NCBI GenBank assembly: GCA_003023125.1 | Contig: PXSY01000237.1 | Coordinates: 1 to 5,295 of the forward strand | DNA from: Bacteroidetes bacterium QH_10_64_19 | GTDB lineage: Bacteria; Bacteroidota; Rhodothermia; Rhodothermales; Salinibacteraceae | DNA: 5,295 nt | Reading direction: 5' to 3' | In this document: positions 1 through 5,295 of the stretch, in pieces | Layout of the letters: each line of letters starts with the position of its first letter | How positions within the stretch are numbered: position 1 is the first letter of the stretch | The notes under the pieces: model-generated | Seen by the model: only the letters and a program-made list of their open reading frames with translations | What the model was told of the DNA's origin: nothing | Database searches by the model: none | Translations under genes and position numbers: made by a program

Positions 1-756
1 CCCAAGCAGGGTGAAGAGGGCCACGCAGGCCTTTCGCGCCCCATCGTCGTCATAGTCACGGTCGGTGCGCACCACATCGATGAAGTGTTCGAGTGCCGTT
101 TCGATGTCCTGCGCGTCCAGCGCCTCGATGCCTGCCACGTACGTGTCTTTCACCCCGTTCTCGGGAAGTGCGGAAGAATCCTCGCCCAGTTCCAAAAGGC
201 GAATGACCGTCTGAACGCTCTCCCGTGTCTGACGGAGCGCAGGGTCGGCCACGTCCGCCTCGTCGGCCAGAACCTGGGCCTTGCTGGGGTCTTTGAACAC
301 CAGTGCCCGCGCCATCAGGATCTGGGCCTCGTCGTGGGTGGGGTCGTCTTCCAGGACCGGCCAGAGGAGGCGCTCGGCCTCCTGATGCTTGCCCGCTTCG
401 AGGGCCTCCTCGGCCTGCTCGATGCGGCTTTTCTCTTCACTCGGCAAGTTATCGTCGAGCCAGTCTTGGATCTGATGCTCAGGCTTAACGCCGGTAAATT
501 CGGCCTCCACCTCGCCGTCTACGAACAGCTTGACGGCCGGAATGCCACGTACGCCGTACTGCTGGGCGGCAGCGCCGTTTTCGTCTACATTGACCTTCAC
601 CAGGCGCCAGTCGTCGGCCGCCTCGGCCAGCGACTCCAGTACCGGACTGAGCTGTCGGCAGGGCCCGCACCACGGGGCCCAGAAGTCGACGAGCACCGGC
701 TCATCCGCGCTCGCGTCAATCACGTCGGTTTGAAAGTCGGAAACCTCGTAGGACAT
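1..756 (-). CDS. Thioredoxin-domain protein with TPR-like C-terminus (YbbN/CnoX-like), 3' end outside the window
   Basis: The reverse strand encodes 252 codons, open through the left edge, so the C-terminus is missing. Residues 1-105 form a thioredoxin fold: VLVDFWAPWCGPC carries the redox pair C30/C33 and GIPAVKLF supplies the cis-proline P73. Residues 108-252 are acidic and helical with TPR-like periodicity (for example EQAEEALEAGKHQEAERLL and the ALDAQDIETALEHF segment). Thioredoxin plus a C-terminal TPR region is the architecture of YbbN/CnoX co-chaperones, which are about 280-300 aa, so roughly 30-50 residues are probably missing. Those cytoplasmic proteins protect unfolded clients and pass them to chaperones. 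The E. coli member lacks a complete CXXC, whereas this one keeps it and may also act as an oxidoreductase. The ATG at 756-754 is chosen because the thioredoxin fold begins soon after it; no Shine-Dalgarno is evident. The domain call is firm; the co-chaperone role is inferred. Confidence 0.9.
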   Translation of the reverse strand, partial: MSYEVSDFQTDVIDASADEPVLVDFWAPWCGPCRQLSPVLESLAEAADDWRLVKVNVDENGAAAQQYGVRGIPAVKLFVDGEVEAEFTGVKPEHQIQDWLDDNLPSEEKSRIEQAEEALEAGKHQEAERLLWPVLEDDPTHDEAQILMARALVFKDPSKAQVLADEADVADPALRQTRESVQTVIRLLELGEDSSALPENGVKDTYVAGIEALDAQDIETALEHFIDVVRTDRDYDDDGARKACVALFTLLG

Positions 757-1069
757 AGCAGAATAGGCGACTGGTGGAAAGACGCGATGGGACGGGTTTG
801 GACGCACTGTCTCCCAAATGATTCCAGGCTCCACGAGAGTTTCGAACAGGGCGGATCGGACAAGCCTGCGGGGTCGTCCGGGCCAGATTTTGAAGAAGGC
901 CGGTCCCGAAAATCTCTCTCCGACATTCGACACGAGAGCATGGCGATCCGGATGTCCCGTGTGGATAACCATTGAACTCCTCGACAGGACGCAGGTGACC
1001 CCCGCGATTGAAGCGAAAAAGCCGGATCTCAATTTTGCATCAGCCCTATAAGTCCGCCGGAAATACTGC
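757..1069. other. Intergenic region between the divergent thioredoxin-TPR gene and tRNA-Pro
   Basis: No convincing gene was found. The open frames crossing it (for example 818-1051 plus and 720-941 minus) show no protein-like pattern and overlap neighbours. It should hold the promoter of the leftward thioredoxin gene and that of the rightward tRNA. A TATAAG at 1047-1052, about 18 bases before the tRNA, could be a -10 element, but no -35 at usual spacing accompanies it, so I do not list a promoter. A DnaA-box 9-mer lies at 960-968. Confidence 0.6.
960..968 (-). promoter_or_regulatory. Single perfect DnaA-box 9-mer
   Basis: The plus strand reads TGTGGATAA, the exact reverse complement of TTATCCACA, the E. 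coli consensus DnaA box. It lies in non-coding DNA about 200 bp upstream of the thioredoxin-TPR start and 100 bp before the tRNA. I saw no second copy nearby, so it is not an origin. A 9-mer can occur by chance at about the few-percent level in a window this size. A role in DnaA-linked regulation is only a possibility. Confidence 0.3.
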
Positions 1070-1143
1070 CGGGGCATGGCGCAGTCCGGTAGCGCGCGTC
1101 GTTCGGGACGACGAGGTCGCCGGTTCAAATCCGGCTGCCCCGA
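1070..1143 (+). tRNA. tRNA-Pro, anticodon CGG
   Basis: The 74 bases fold into a complete cloverleaf: acceptor CGGGGCA/TGCCCCG, D stem GCGC/GCGC, anticodon stem CGTCG/CGACG with loop TTCGGGA, a 5-base variable loop, and T stem GCCGG/CCGGC with loop TTCAAAT. The anticodon is CGG, reading the proline codon CCG; the G after the anticodon is typical of tRNA-Pro. The discriminator base is A (1143). CCA is not encoded, since the sequence continues with a run of C, so CCA must be added after transcription. A terminator follows after about 10 bases, making this a single-tRNA transcription unit. Confidence 0.96.
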
Positions 1144-1152
1144 CCCCCTCAG

Positions 1153-1190
1153 AAAGCGGCCTTCACGGTTGGTGGAGGTCGCTTTTTCTT
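1153..1190 (+). terminator. Intrinsic terminator of tRNA-Pro
   Basis: AAAGCGGCC (1153-1161) pairs with GGTCGCTTT (1177-1185) as a 9-bp stem with one G-T wobble and a 15-base loop. The right arm runs into a T-rich tract (1183-1190, TTTTTCTT). It starts ten bases after the tRNA, as expected for a rho-independent terminator of that transcript. Confidence 0.85.
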
Positions 1191-1475
1191 TGGCCTTGCG
1201 TCAACGTCCCGTCCGACTCCCATCGAGAGCCTTCGTGGTTACGCGGTCTCGCGAGGGGGATACGGACGTTTCGGCTGCTTCGAGAATAATTCTGCCTGGT
1301 GGTCCGTTCAGAACAGCAGTGGAGTGCAAAGGTCGGGGGAAGCTTCTTGACCTGAGAAACACTCTGAACGTCCTCCGTCTTTATGGAGCAGTACCCGTGA
1401 TCCTCGTTTGCTGAAGACCGAGTCCGGTGTGCTGCTTTCTCCAATCCCGTGTTTTTCTCACTACGACCTACTCCT
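1191..1475. other. Intergenic region upstream of the exported Met-rich protein gene
   Basis: No gene is supported. Reading frames that cross it (1008-1289 and 1076-1414 plus, 1163-1579 minus) run through the tRNA or its terminator and look like chance frames. It must contain the promoter of the following gene, but I could not identify convincing -33/-7 or -35/-10 elements. I also saw no recognisable riboswitch or leader structure. Confidence 0.5.
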
Positions 1476-1985
1476 ATGCTCACACGCGTACTCAAGTCGT
1501 CGTGCATCGGCCTCTTTGCCTTCGCTCTTGCCGTGACCGCTCCTGCGGCACTTGCCCAAATGCCGCAGCAGGACACCACCGAAACTCTCTCCGCCTCCGA
1601 CGTGAGTCAGGCGCAAATTGAGACTGCCGCTCGCATTGCCACCACAGTTCAGTCCAGCATGCGGGCACAGCAGATGCGGATGCGGAAGCAAATGAAGCAA
1701 AAGTATGGAAACCCGCAGGAGATGGACTCCACACAGAAGGCGAAAGCCCGGAAGGAGATGCAACGTCAACAGATGCAGATGCGGAAGAAGCAGATGAAGA
1801 TGATGCAGCAGGAGGCTGAGAAGGAAGGCATGTCCCCGCAAATGTTTCGGCGCATCATGCGCTCGGCACAGCAAGACTCCACGCTGAAGAAAGAGATTCA
1901 GGCGGCCATGAAGGCACAGATGAAGAAGCAGCGGCCACAGATGAATCAGCAGGGTTCGCCCAATCAGGGTTCGCAGAACCAATAG
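1476..1985 (+). CDS. Exported Met/Gln/Lys-rich small protein, DUF4168-like
   Basis: This encodes 169 aa from the ATG at 1476. Residues 1-27 form a type I signal peptide: MLTRVLK n-region, hydrophobic IGLFAFALAV core, and APAALA before the likely cleavage, leaving Gln28 first. C10 lacks a lipobox context, so a lipoprotein is unlikely. The mature 142 residues are unusual: about 18 Met, 15 Lys, 11 Arg and only 12 acidic residues, with a long helical Q/M/K/R-rich middle. Near the C-terminus, GMSPQMFRRIMRSAQQDSTL resembles the 'G-[LM]-S-x3-F-x2-I-x3-AQ-x-D-x2-L' end of DUF4168 domains, and LSASDVSQAQIETAA resembles their start. Function is unknown; envelope location is inferred. An in-frame ATG at 1449 would add nine residues before the n-region and is less likely. 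The gene stands alone between two terminators. Confidence 0.82.
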   Translation: MLTRVLKSSCIGLFAFALAVTAPAALAQMPQQDTTETLSASDVSQAQIETAARIATTVQSSMRAQQMRMRKQMKQKYGNPQEMDSTQKAKARKEMQRQQMQMRKKQMKMMQQEAEKEGMSPQMFRRIMRSAQQDSTLKKEIQAAMKAQMKKQRPQMNQQGSPNQGSQNQ

Positions 1986-2021
1986 CATTCGTACCGTCCT
2001 TCCATTCGAATTGCAAGAGTC

Positions 2022-2058
2022 AGCGGCCGTTGCCCTCAGGGCAGGGGCCGCTTTTCTT
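2022..2058 (+). terminator. Intrinsic terminator of the Met-rich protein gene
   Basis: AGCGGCC (2022-2028) pairs perfectly with GGCCGCT (2046-2052). Inside it TGCCC (2031-2035) pairs with GGGCA (2039-2043) around a three-base loop, separated from the outer stem by a small internal loop. A TTTTCTT tract (2052-2058) follows. It lies 36 bases after the stop codon and is a strong rho-independent terminator. Its outer stem resembles the AAAGCGGCC stem after the tRNA. Confidence 0.9.
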
Positions 2059-2088
2059 GTTGGGGATGCCCGCCGAGATGATCTGCTG

Positions 2089-2114
2089 TGTTCAGGGGGG
2101 CTGTTCAGGGGGGC
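2089..2114 (+). repeat. Perfect 13-bp tandem duplication
   Basis: TGTTCAGGGGGGC occurs twice head to tail (2089-2101 and 2102-2114) with no mismatch. Each copy contains a run of six G. It lies in non-coding DNA and looks like a slippage duplication; no function is apparent. Confidence 0.9.
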
Positions 2115-2271
2115 GTTCGGGACGAATGCGTTCTAGTACCTCGACCGGTGCCCGCACACCTTGCCGGTCTTTCTCCTCTTCTCTTGCTTCAGTGATGACG
2201 GGCATTCCCAACTGTGCGACCGGTTCTCACTGGTCGACCGTTTCCTGTTCGGTGCTAGGCCGGGTTGTGGG

Positions 2272-2345
2272 GCGTGACGCGTGATTCGTGAAGAGTGAAA
2301 ACGTGGTTCGACTTCTGATCACGTTTCACGCATCACGCCTCACGC
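2272..2345. repeat. Inverted repeat built from 7-bp tandem units
   Basis: The left arm is a run of degenerate heptamers (GCGTGAC, GCGTGAT, TCGTGAA, GAGTGAA at 2272-2299). The right arm is three clean heptamers (TTCACGC, ATCACGC, CTCACGC at 2325-2345) that are the complement of the left ones. The 22-bp arms 2272-2293 and 2324-2345 pair with only a few mismatches around a 30-base middle. An alternative pairing is possible: GTGAAAACGTG (2295-2305) against CACGTTTCAC (2320-2329) with one bulged A. There is no T-tract, so it is not an intrinsic terminator. It ends 62 bp before the thrC start. Confidence 0.8.
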
Positions 2346-2407
2346 AGAGCGACCTCAGGAAGGAATTCGTCCCACTCTCCGTTCTGCTTCCAACCCAATT
2401 TCGGCCC

Positions 2408-3620
2408 ATGAAGTATCTGAGCACCCGCTCGCCCGACCATCGCGTGTCCCTCTCCACGGCGCTTCAGGACGGCCTCGCGCCGGACGGAGGGCTGTACGTG
2501 CCGGAACGGTTCCCCGACCTCGGGCCCGAAGCGTTCGAGGGCTGCACGACGATCGAGGCGGTGGCCGAGCGGCTCCTCCGTCCCTTTGCCGAGGACGATC
2601 CGCTGGCCGAGTCGCTCTCCGCCATCTGCGAGGCCACGTACGGGTTCTCCGTGCCGCTGCGGGCGATCGGACGGGACACGAGCGTGCTGGAGCTGTTCCA
2701 CGGCCCCACGGCGGCCTTCAAGGACGTGGGCGCCCGCTTCCTCGCCGATAGCTTTGCCCGCCTCAATGAAGAGGCCGACCAGCCGCTCACCATCCTCGTG
2801 GCCACGTCCGGCGACACCGGCGCCGCGGTGGCGTCGGCCTTCTGGCAGAAACCGAATGTAGAGGTCGTCGTCCTCTACCCCGAAGGCAAAGTGTCCGACC
2901 GGCAGGAGAAACAGCTCACCGGCTGGAGGCCTTTCCTCCGCCAACAGCATTAACATCGGGCGCCTGCTTCCGCAGATGACCTACTACGCCCACGCCAGCC
3001 TCCGGCACTGGCGTGCCCACGGCACCCGGCCGAACGTGATCGTACCCTCCGGGAATCTGGGCAACGGCCTCGCCTGCCTCTATGCCCGCGAGTGCGGACT
3101 GCCGATCGGGGAGGTCGTCTTCGCCACGAACGAGAACCGCCCGGTCACGCACTACCTGGAGACGGGGGAGTGGCAGCCGTTCGACTCCCAACAGACGCTG
3201 GCGACGGCGATGGACGTGGGCGATCCCAGCAACATGGAGCGTCTGCGCCACCATTGGTCCTCTGCGGCAGCCCTGCGCGACGCGATCACCGCCGAGCGCG
3301 TGACGGACGAGCAGATCGAGCACCAGATCCGCCGCGGCCCCGAGGTTTGGGACACGGTGTGGGATCCGCACACCGCCTGTGCCGTCGAGGTGCGCGAGCG
3401 ACTCGATCCCGATGATAGACGCGAGTGGATGCTGGTGGCAACGGCGCACCCGGCCAAGTTTCCGGAGGTCGTGGAGCCGCTCGTGGGCCGCGACATCGGC
3501 GTACCGGAGCCGCTGGCCGAGGTGATGGCACGGTCGCATTCGGTACCGGAGATTGAGCCGACCCTGGATGCACTTGGCGAACTGGTGCTCGGTGCTCGGG
3601 AGGAACCGTCGGCTCCCTGA
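2408..3620 (+). pseudogene. thrC: Threonine synthase, disrupted by an internal out-of-frame deletion
   Basis: Threonine synthase is a PLP enzyme converting O-phosphohomoserine to threonine, the last step of threonine synthesis. The first frame (2408-2953) gives 181 residues: the N-terminal region from MKYLSTRSPDHRVSL, the PLP-lysine motif LELFHGPTAAFKD (K105), ATSGDTGAA (from about residue 132) and LYPEGKVSDRQEKQLTGW, then a non-homologous tail RPFLRQQH and a TAA. The rest lies in another frame: GLSSANSINIGRLLPQ from about 2928, then MTYYAH (2976), the phosphate-binding PSGNLGNG and TAHPAKFPE, to the TGA at 3618-3620. Compared with E. coli ThrC, about 100 bp, or some 33 codons including the region corresponding to DGDFDACQALVKQAF, is missing at about 2921-2930. 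Both flanks are otherwise well conserved, so the lesion is recent or a sequence/assembly error. ATG 2408 is set by alignment to the E. coli start; the upstream in-frame ATG at 2288 runs through the repeat and is rejected. Confidence 0.88.
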
Positions 3621-3735
3621 TGGAGATGGTTGAGGAGAGCATTCGCCCCTGGAACGGTTCGTGCGGTTCGAGCGGAGGAACGAAATGGGCATCTCCGTGC
3701 TTGGAACCCAAAATCTCATAGGGTCCTTGCTGCCC
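3621..3735. other. Short spacer between thrC and the small gene pair
   Basis: This 115-bp spacer has no gene of its own unless the next gene starts upstream at 3685. GGAGG (3674-3678) sits six bases before that ATG and is the best Shine-Dalgarno match in the window. No terminator is evident after thrC; GGGAG/CTCCC just before the thrC stop has no T-tract. Confidence 0.4.
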
Positions 3736-4035
3736 ATGCCAACCACCAAAGCCCGACGGCGACGGCGAGTCACGCCGGTCAGTATCATCGAAGAGGAGGT
3801 CGAGGATCTGGAAACGATCTTTGTCACGTGGTGCGATCCCCGGTCGGGCCAGCCGTGGGGCGGGCCGATGCTTGCGGTTCTCGTTCGGGGCGACGAGGCG
3901 GCCGCCCGGGAAGCAGTTCGGGGACTCAGCGACCGGATTGCCGAGGAGACCGGCACTTACTACCGCGTGTCCGGATACCCCGCCGCCGACGAGAGGGACC
4001 TGCACTTGTCGGGGGACGAGGTGGTCGAGGTATGA
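3736..4035 (+). CDS. Unrecognised 99-aa protein, first gene of a pair with a HEPN protein
   Basis: I do not recognise the family. It begins with a basic patch (KARRRRRV, residues 5-12), then an acidic helix-like stretch (IIEEEVEDLE), a hydrophobic strand (TIFVTW), the loop CDPRSGQPWGGP, another strand (MLAVLVRG), an Ala/Arg-rich helix and YYRVSGYPA. Its stop overlaps the start of a HEPN gene (ATGA), which suggests co-translation. HEPN proteins are often paired with a minimal nucleotidyltransferase (MNT). The strand-loop-strand order here loosely recalls an MNT, but the defining GS and DxD residues are absent, so an antitoxin or MNT role is only a guess. The alternative ATG at 3685 has GGAGG six bases upstream and would add 17 residues; I prefer 3736 because the extra stretch includes codons atypical for this genome, such as ATA. 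Coding status is supported mainly by the overlap. Confidence 0.65.
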   Translation: MPTTKARRRRRVTPVSIIEEEVEDLETIFVTWCDPRSGQPWGGPMLAVLVRGDEAAAREAVRGLSDRIAEETGTYYRVSGYPAADERDLHLSGDEVVEV

Positions 4036-4391
4036 GCCGTTCGTCGAAACCACTGGTGGCCGCACAGCGACACCTTGAGGCAGGGCGATCCTGTGCGTCA
4101 CAGAGTCAGATGGGTCTGGCGGTCTCGGAGGCGTATTTTTCGATGTACAACGCAGTCCTTCACGCAGCCCCGGAGGACGATCCGCCCAGCACACATCGAG
4201 GCGTAGACCACTTCTTCTACTGGAATCTCGTGCAGGCGGGCTCCTTGTCCAGCGAGAAGCACAAATCATACTTCGATGACGCCCGCGACGAGCGGATTCG
4301 CTGGCACTACGAGGGAAAAGCACCTCTCCCTACGACGAATATCGACGGGATCTTTCGGGCCGCCGAGGAGCTTATTGACCACGTTTCTTGA
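4032..4391 (+). CDS. HEPN-domain protein (UPF0332-like), probable toxin-type RNase or remnant
   Basis: This encodes 119 aa. The pattern is that of small HEPN proteins: LVAAQRHLEAGRS (helix 1), QMGLAVSEAYFSMYNAVLHAA (helix 2, matching the usual 'A-Y-[YF]-x-M-x-x-A' signature), STHRGVDHFFYWNLVQAGSLS (matching 'K-T-H-x-G-V-x-x-x-F-x-x-x-[LF]-V-x-x-G-x-L'), then DARDERIRWHY. R85 and H92 are separated by six residues, fitting the RX4-6H motif of HEPN ribonucleases, and are the candidate active site. The ATG overlaps the upstream stop (ATGA), indicating coupling. The same frame is open back to 3630, but that stretch overlaps the upstream gene in another frame and is not protein-like. In HEPN-MNT modules the HEPN protein is an RNA-cutting toxin; here the partner is atypical, so toxicity is inferred. 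It could instead be a nucleotide-binding HEPN protein. Confidence 0.8.
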   Translation: MSRSSKPLVAAQRHLEAGRSCASQSQMGLAVSEAYFSMYNAVLHAAPEDDPPSTHRGVDHFFYWNLVQAGSLSSEKHKSYFDDARDERIRWHYEGKAPLPTTNIDGIFRAAEELIDHVS

Positions 4392-4412
4392 TGTCACGTC
4401 CATGTCACGTCC
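4391..4412 (+). repeat. 11-bp tandem duplication at the HEPN stop codon
   Basis: ATGTCACGTCC is repeated exactly twice head to tail (4391-4401, 4402-4412). The first copy begins on the last base of the HEPN stop codon. No function is evident; it looks like a small slippage duplication. Confidence 0.85.
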
Positions 4413-4544
4413 CTCCACCGCTCTGCATGTCCGATGCCTACACTCCCATTCCCTTGAGTTCACCGAATACCCGCCCGACGCTCTGCCGGTGTCTCTGTAT
4501 CTTGGCATCCCTCACAATGCTTCTGAGACGACGCGCGCGATCTC

Positions 4545-5295
4545 ATGCCTGACTCCGTCTCCGTTGCCGGTCACCTCGTCGACCTCCACGACCGCGAAAT
4601 TCGCGCCGCTACCGTTCACGTCCGGGACGGTGTCATCGACCGGATCGAGCCGACCGACGACGTGCCGGATCAGTACCTCCTCCCCGGGTTCATTGATGCG
4701 CACGTGCACGTCGAAAGCTCCATGCTGCCGCCCTCGGAGTTTGCGCGGGCGGCAGTCCCGCATGGCACCGTAGGCACGGTGAGCGACCCGCATGAGATTG
4801 CCAACGTGCTCGGCGTGGCGGGGGTGAAGTACATGATCGAGGACGGCACGCAGGTGCCCTTCCACTTCGCGTTCGGCGCCCCGTCGTGCGTCCCCGTCAC
4901 GCCCTTCGAGACGAGTGGGGCGGAGATCGGGCCGGACGTCGTGTCCGACCTGCTGGACCGCGACGACGTGCCCTACCTCAGTGAGATGATGAACGTTCCG
5001 GGCGTCCTCGACGGCGATCCGGACGTGCTGGCGAAGATTCGGGCGGCGCAGGTCCGCGACAAGCCGGTGGACGGACATGCCCCCGACGTGCGCGGCGACG
5101 ACGTGCGGCAGTACGCCGCCGCGGGCATCCAGACGGACCACGAGTCGTTTTCGATCGAGGAGGCGCGGGAGAAGCTCGAGGCGGGCATGAAAATCGCCAT
5201 CCGGGAGGGCTCGGCCGCCAAGAACTTCGACGAGTTGATTCCGCTGATGGACGAGGCGCCGGACCGCCTCCTGTTCTGCAGCGACGACCGGCACC
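4545..5295 (+). CDS. ade: Adenine deaminase, 5' part, runs off the right edge
   Basis: The 250 complete codons match the N-terminal portion of adenine deaminase (AdeC), an amidohydrolase-superfamily enzyme that hydrolyses adenine to hypoxanthine and ammonia in cytoplasmic purine salvage. A short N-terminal beta domain (residues 4-45) leads to LLPGFIDAHVHVESSMLPPSEFA, whose H53 and H55 are the HxH metal ligands. SDPHEIANVLG (80-90), SEMMNVPGVL (146-155), VDGHAP (175-180, H178), TDHES (197-201, H199) and CSDDRH (245-250) follow in the order typical of this family and supply further candidate metal and substrate residues. Family members are about 550-600 aa, so over half lies beyond the window. 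ATG 4545 fits the family N-terminus; no Shine-Dalgarno is visible. TATCTTGG (4498-4505) resembles the Bacteroidota -7 element TAnnTTTG but has no TTG at the right distance upstream. The gene appears separate from the HEPN pair. Confidence 0.94.
   Translation, partial: MPDSVSVAGHLVDLHDREIRAATVHVRDGVIDRIEPTDDVPDQYLLPGFIDAHVHVESSMLPPSEFARAAVPHGTVGTVSDPHEIANVLGVAGVKYMIEDGTQVPFHFAFGAPSCVPVTPFETSGAEIGPDVVSDLLDRDDVPYLSEMMNVPGVLDGDPDVLAKIRAAQVRDKPVDGHAPDVRGDDVRQYAAAGIQTDHESFSIEEAREKLEAGMKIAIREGSAAKNFDELIPLMDEAPDRLLFCSDDRH

Larger units (their letters stand above)
2059..2407. other. Non-coding, repeat-bearing spacer upstream of thrC
   Basis: No gene is supported; the open frame at 2030-2284 starts inside the terminator hairpin and has no protein-like features. 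The spacer holds a 13-bp tandem duplication (2089-2114) and heptamer repeats arranged as an inverted repeat (2272-2345). The thrC promoter should lie here, but I saw no convincing core elements. No tRNA or known riboswitch was recognised. Confidence 0.6.

Noticed and set aside
85..975. Long plus-strand open frame (296 aa)
   Set aside because: It is antisense to the thioredoxin-TPR gene, whose WCGPC and cis-Pro motifs are unmistakable; long shadow frames are expected in GC-rich DNA.
1008..1414. Two overlapping plus-strand frames of about 100 aa
   Set aside because: They read through the tRNA and its terminator hairpin, so they are not real genes.
1461..1988. Minus-strand Leu/His-rich frame of 175 aa
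   Set aside because: It is the antisense of the Met/Gln/Lys-rich gene; the odd Leu/His composition is simply the complement of its codons. The plus strand has a signal peptide and terminator.
2288..2407. Upstream start for threonine synthase adding 40 residues
   Set aside because: The extension translates the heptamer inverted repeat and does not resemble the family; ATG 2408 aligns with the usual N-terminus.
2333..2956. Minus-strand frame of 207 aa over the thrC first half
   Set aside because: It is a shadow of the threonine synthase coding strand, with no motif of its own.
3603..3618. GGGAG/CTCCC-type pairing at the end of thrC as a terminator
   Set aside because: The stem is short, the loop large, and no T-tract follows.
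2916..3956. Minus-strand frame of 346 aa, and the overlapping 3286-4323 minus frame
   Set aside because: They lie opposite threonine synthase and the HEPN pair, and show low-complexity Arg/Pro/Ser content without recognisable motifs.
3630..4031. N-terminal extension of the HEPN frame (134 residues)
   Set aside because: It overlaps the 99-aa gene in another frame, has Arg/Gly-rich non-protein-like content, and the HEPN fold begins just after the ATG at 4032.
4512..5294. Minus-strand frame of 260 aa at the right edge
   Set aside because: It is antisense to adenine deaminase, which has all expected metal-site motifs in the plus frame.

Overview
The window is GC-rich, gene-dense bacterial DNA. 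Two intact-looking proteins, the thioredoxin-TPR protein and adenine deaminase, are rich in Asp and Glu. Start codons mostly lack a convincing Shine-Dalgarno sequence. GC-rich DNA, an acidic proteome and SD-poor starts would fit a halophilic member of the Rhodothermota/Bacteroidota lineage such as Salinibacter or a relative. This is inferred from composition and protein flavour, not from a database match.

Layout from left to right: (1) The 5' part of a minus-strand gene for a thioredoxin with a TPR-like C-terminal region, cut by the left edge (1-756). (2) A roughly 310-bp gap with no gene; it holds one perfect DnaA-box 9-mer. (3) A plus-strand tRNA-Pro(CGG) at 1070-1143 with its own intrinsic terminator. 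(4) A monocistronic gene (1476-1985) for a small exported, strongly basic, Met/Gln/Lys-rich DUF4168-like protein, followed by a strong hairpin terminator. (5) A non-coding stretch (2059-2407) with a 13-bp tandem duplication and heptamer repeats arranged as an inverted repeat. (6) A threonine synthase gene (thrC, 2408-3620) broken by an internal deletion of about 100 bp that shifts the frame. (7) Two overlapping small genes (3736-4035 and 4032-4391): an unrecognised 99-aa protein and a HEPN-domain protein, arranged like a toxin-antitoxin pair. (8) The 5' portion of adenine deaminase (ade, 4545 to the right edge).

The genes do not form one pathway. The tRNA and the exported-protein gene look like independent single-gene transcription units, each with its own terminator. 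thrC would make threonine from O-phosphohomoserine, and ade would feed adenine into hypoxanthine salvage. The small HEPN pair between them has the look of an accessory insertion. The points that most deserve checking are the broken thrC, the HEPN gene with its non-standard partner, and the heptamer inverted repeat upstream of thrC.
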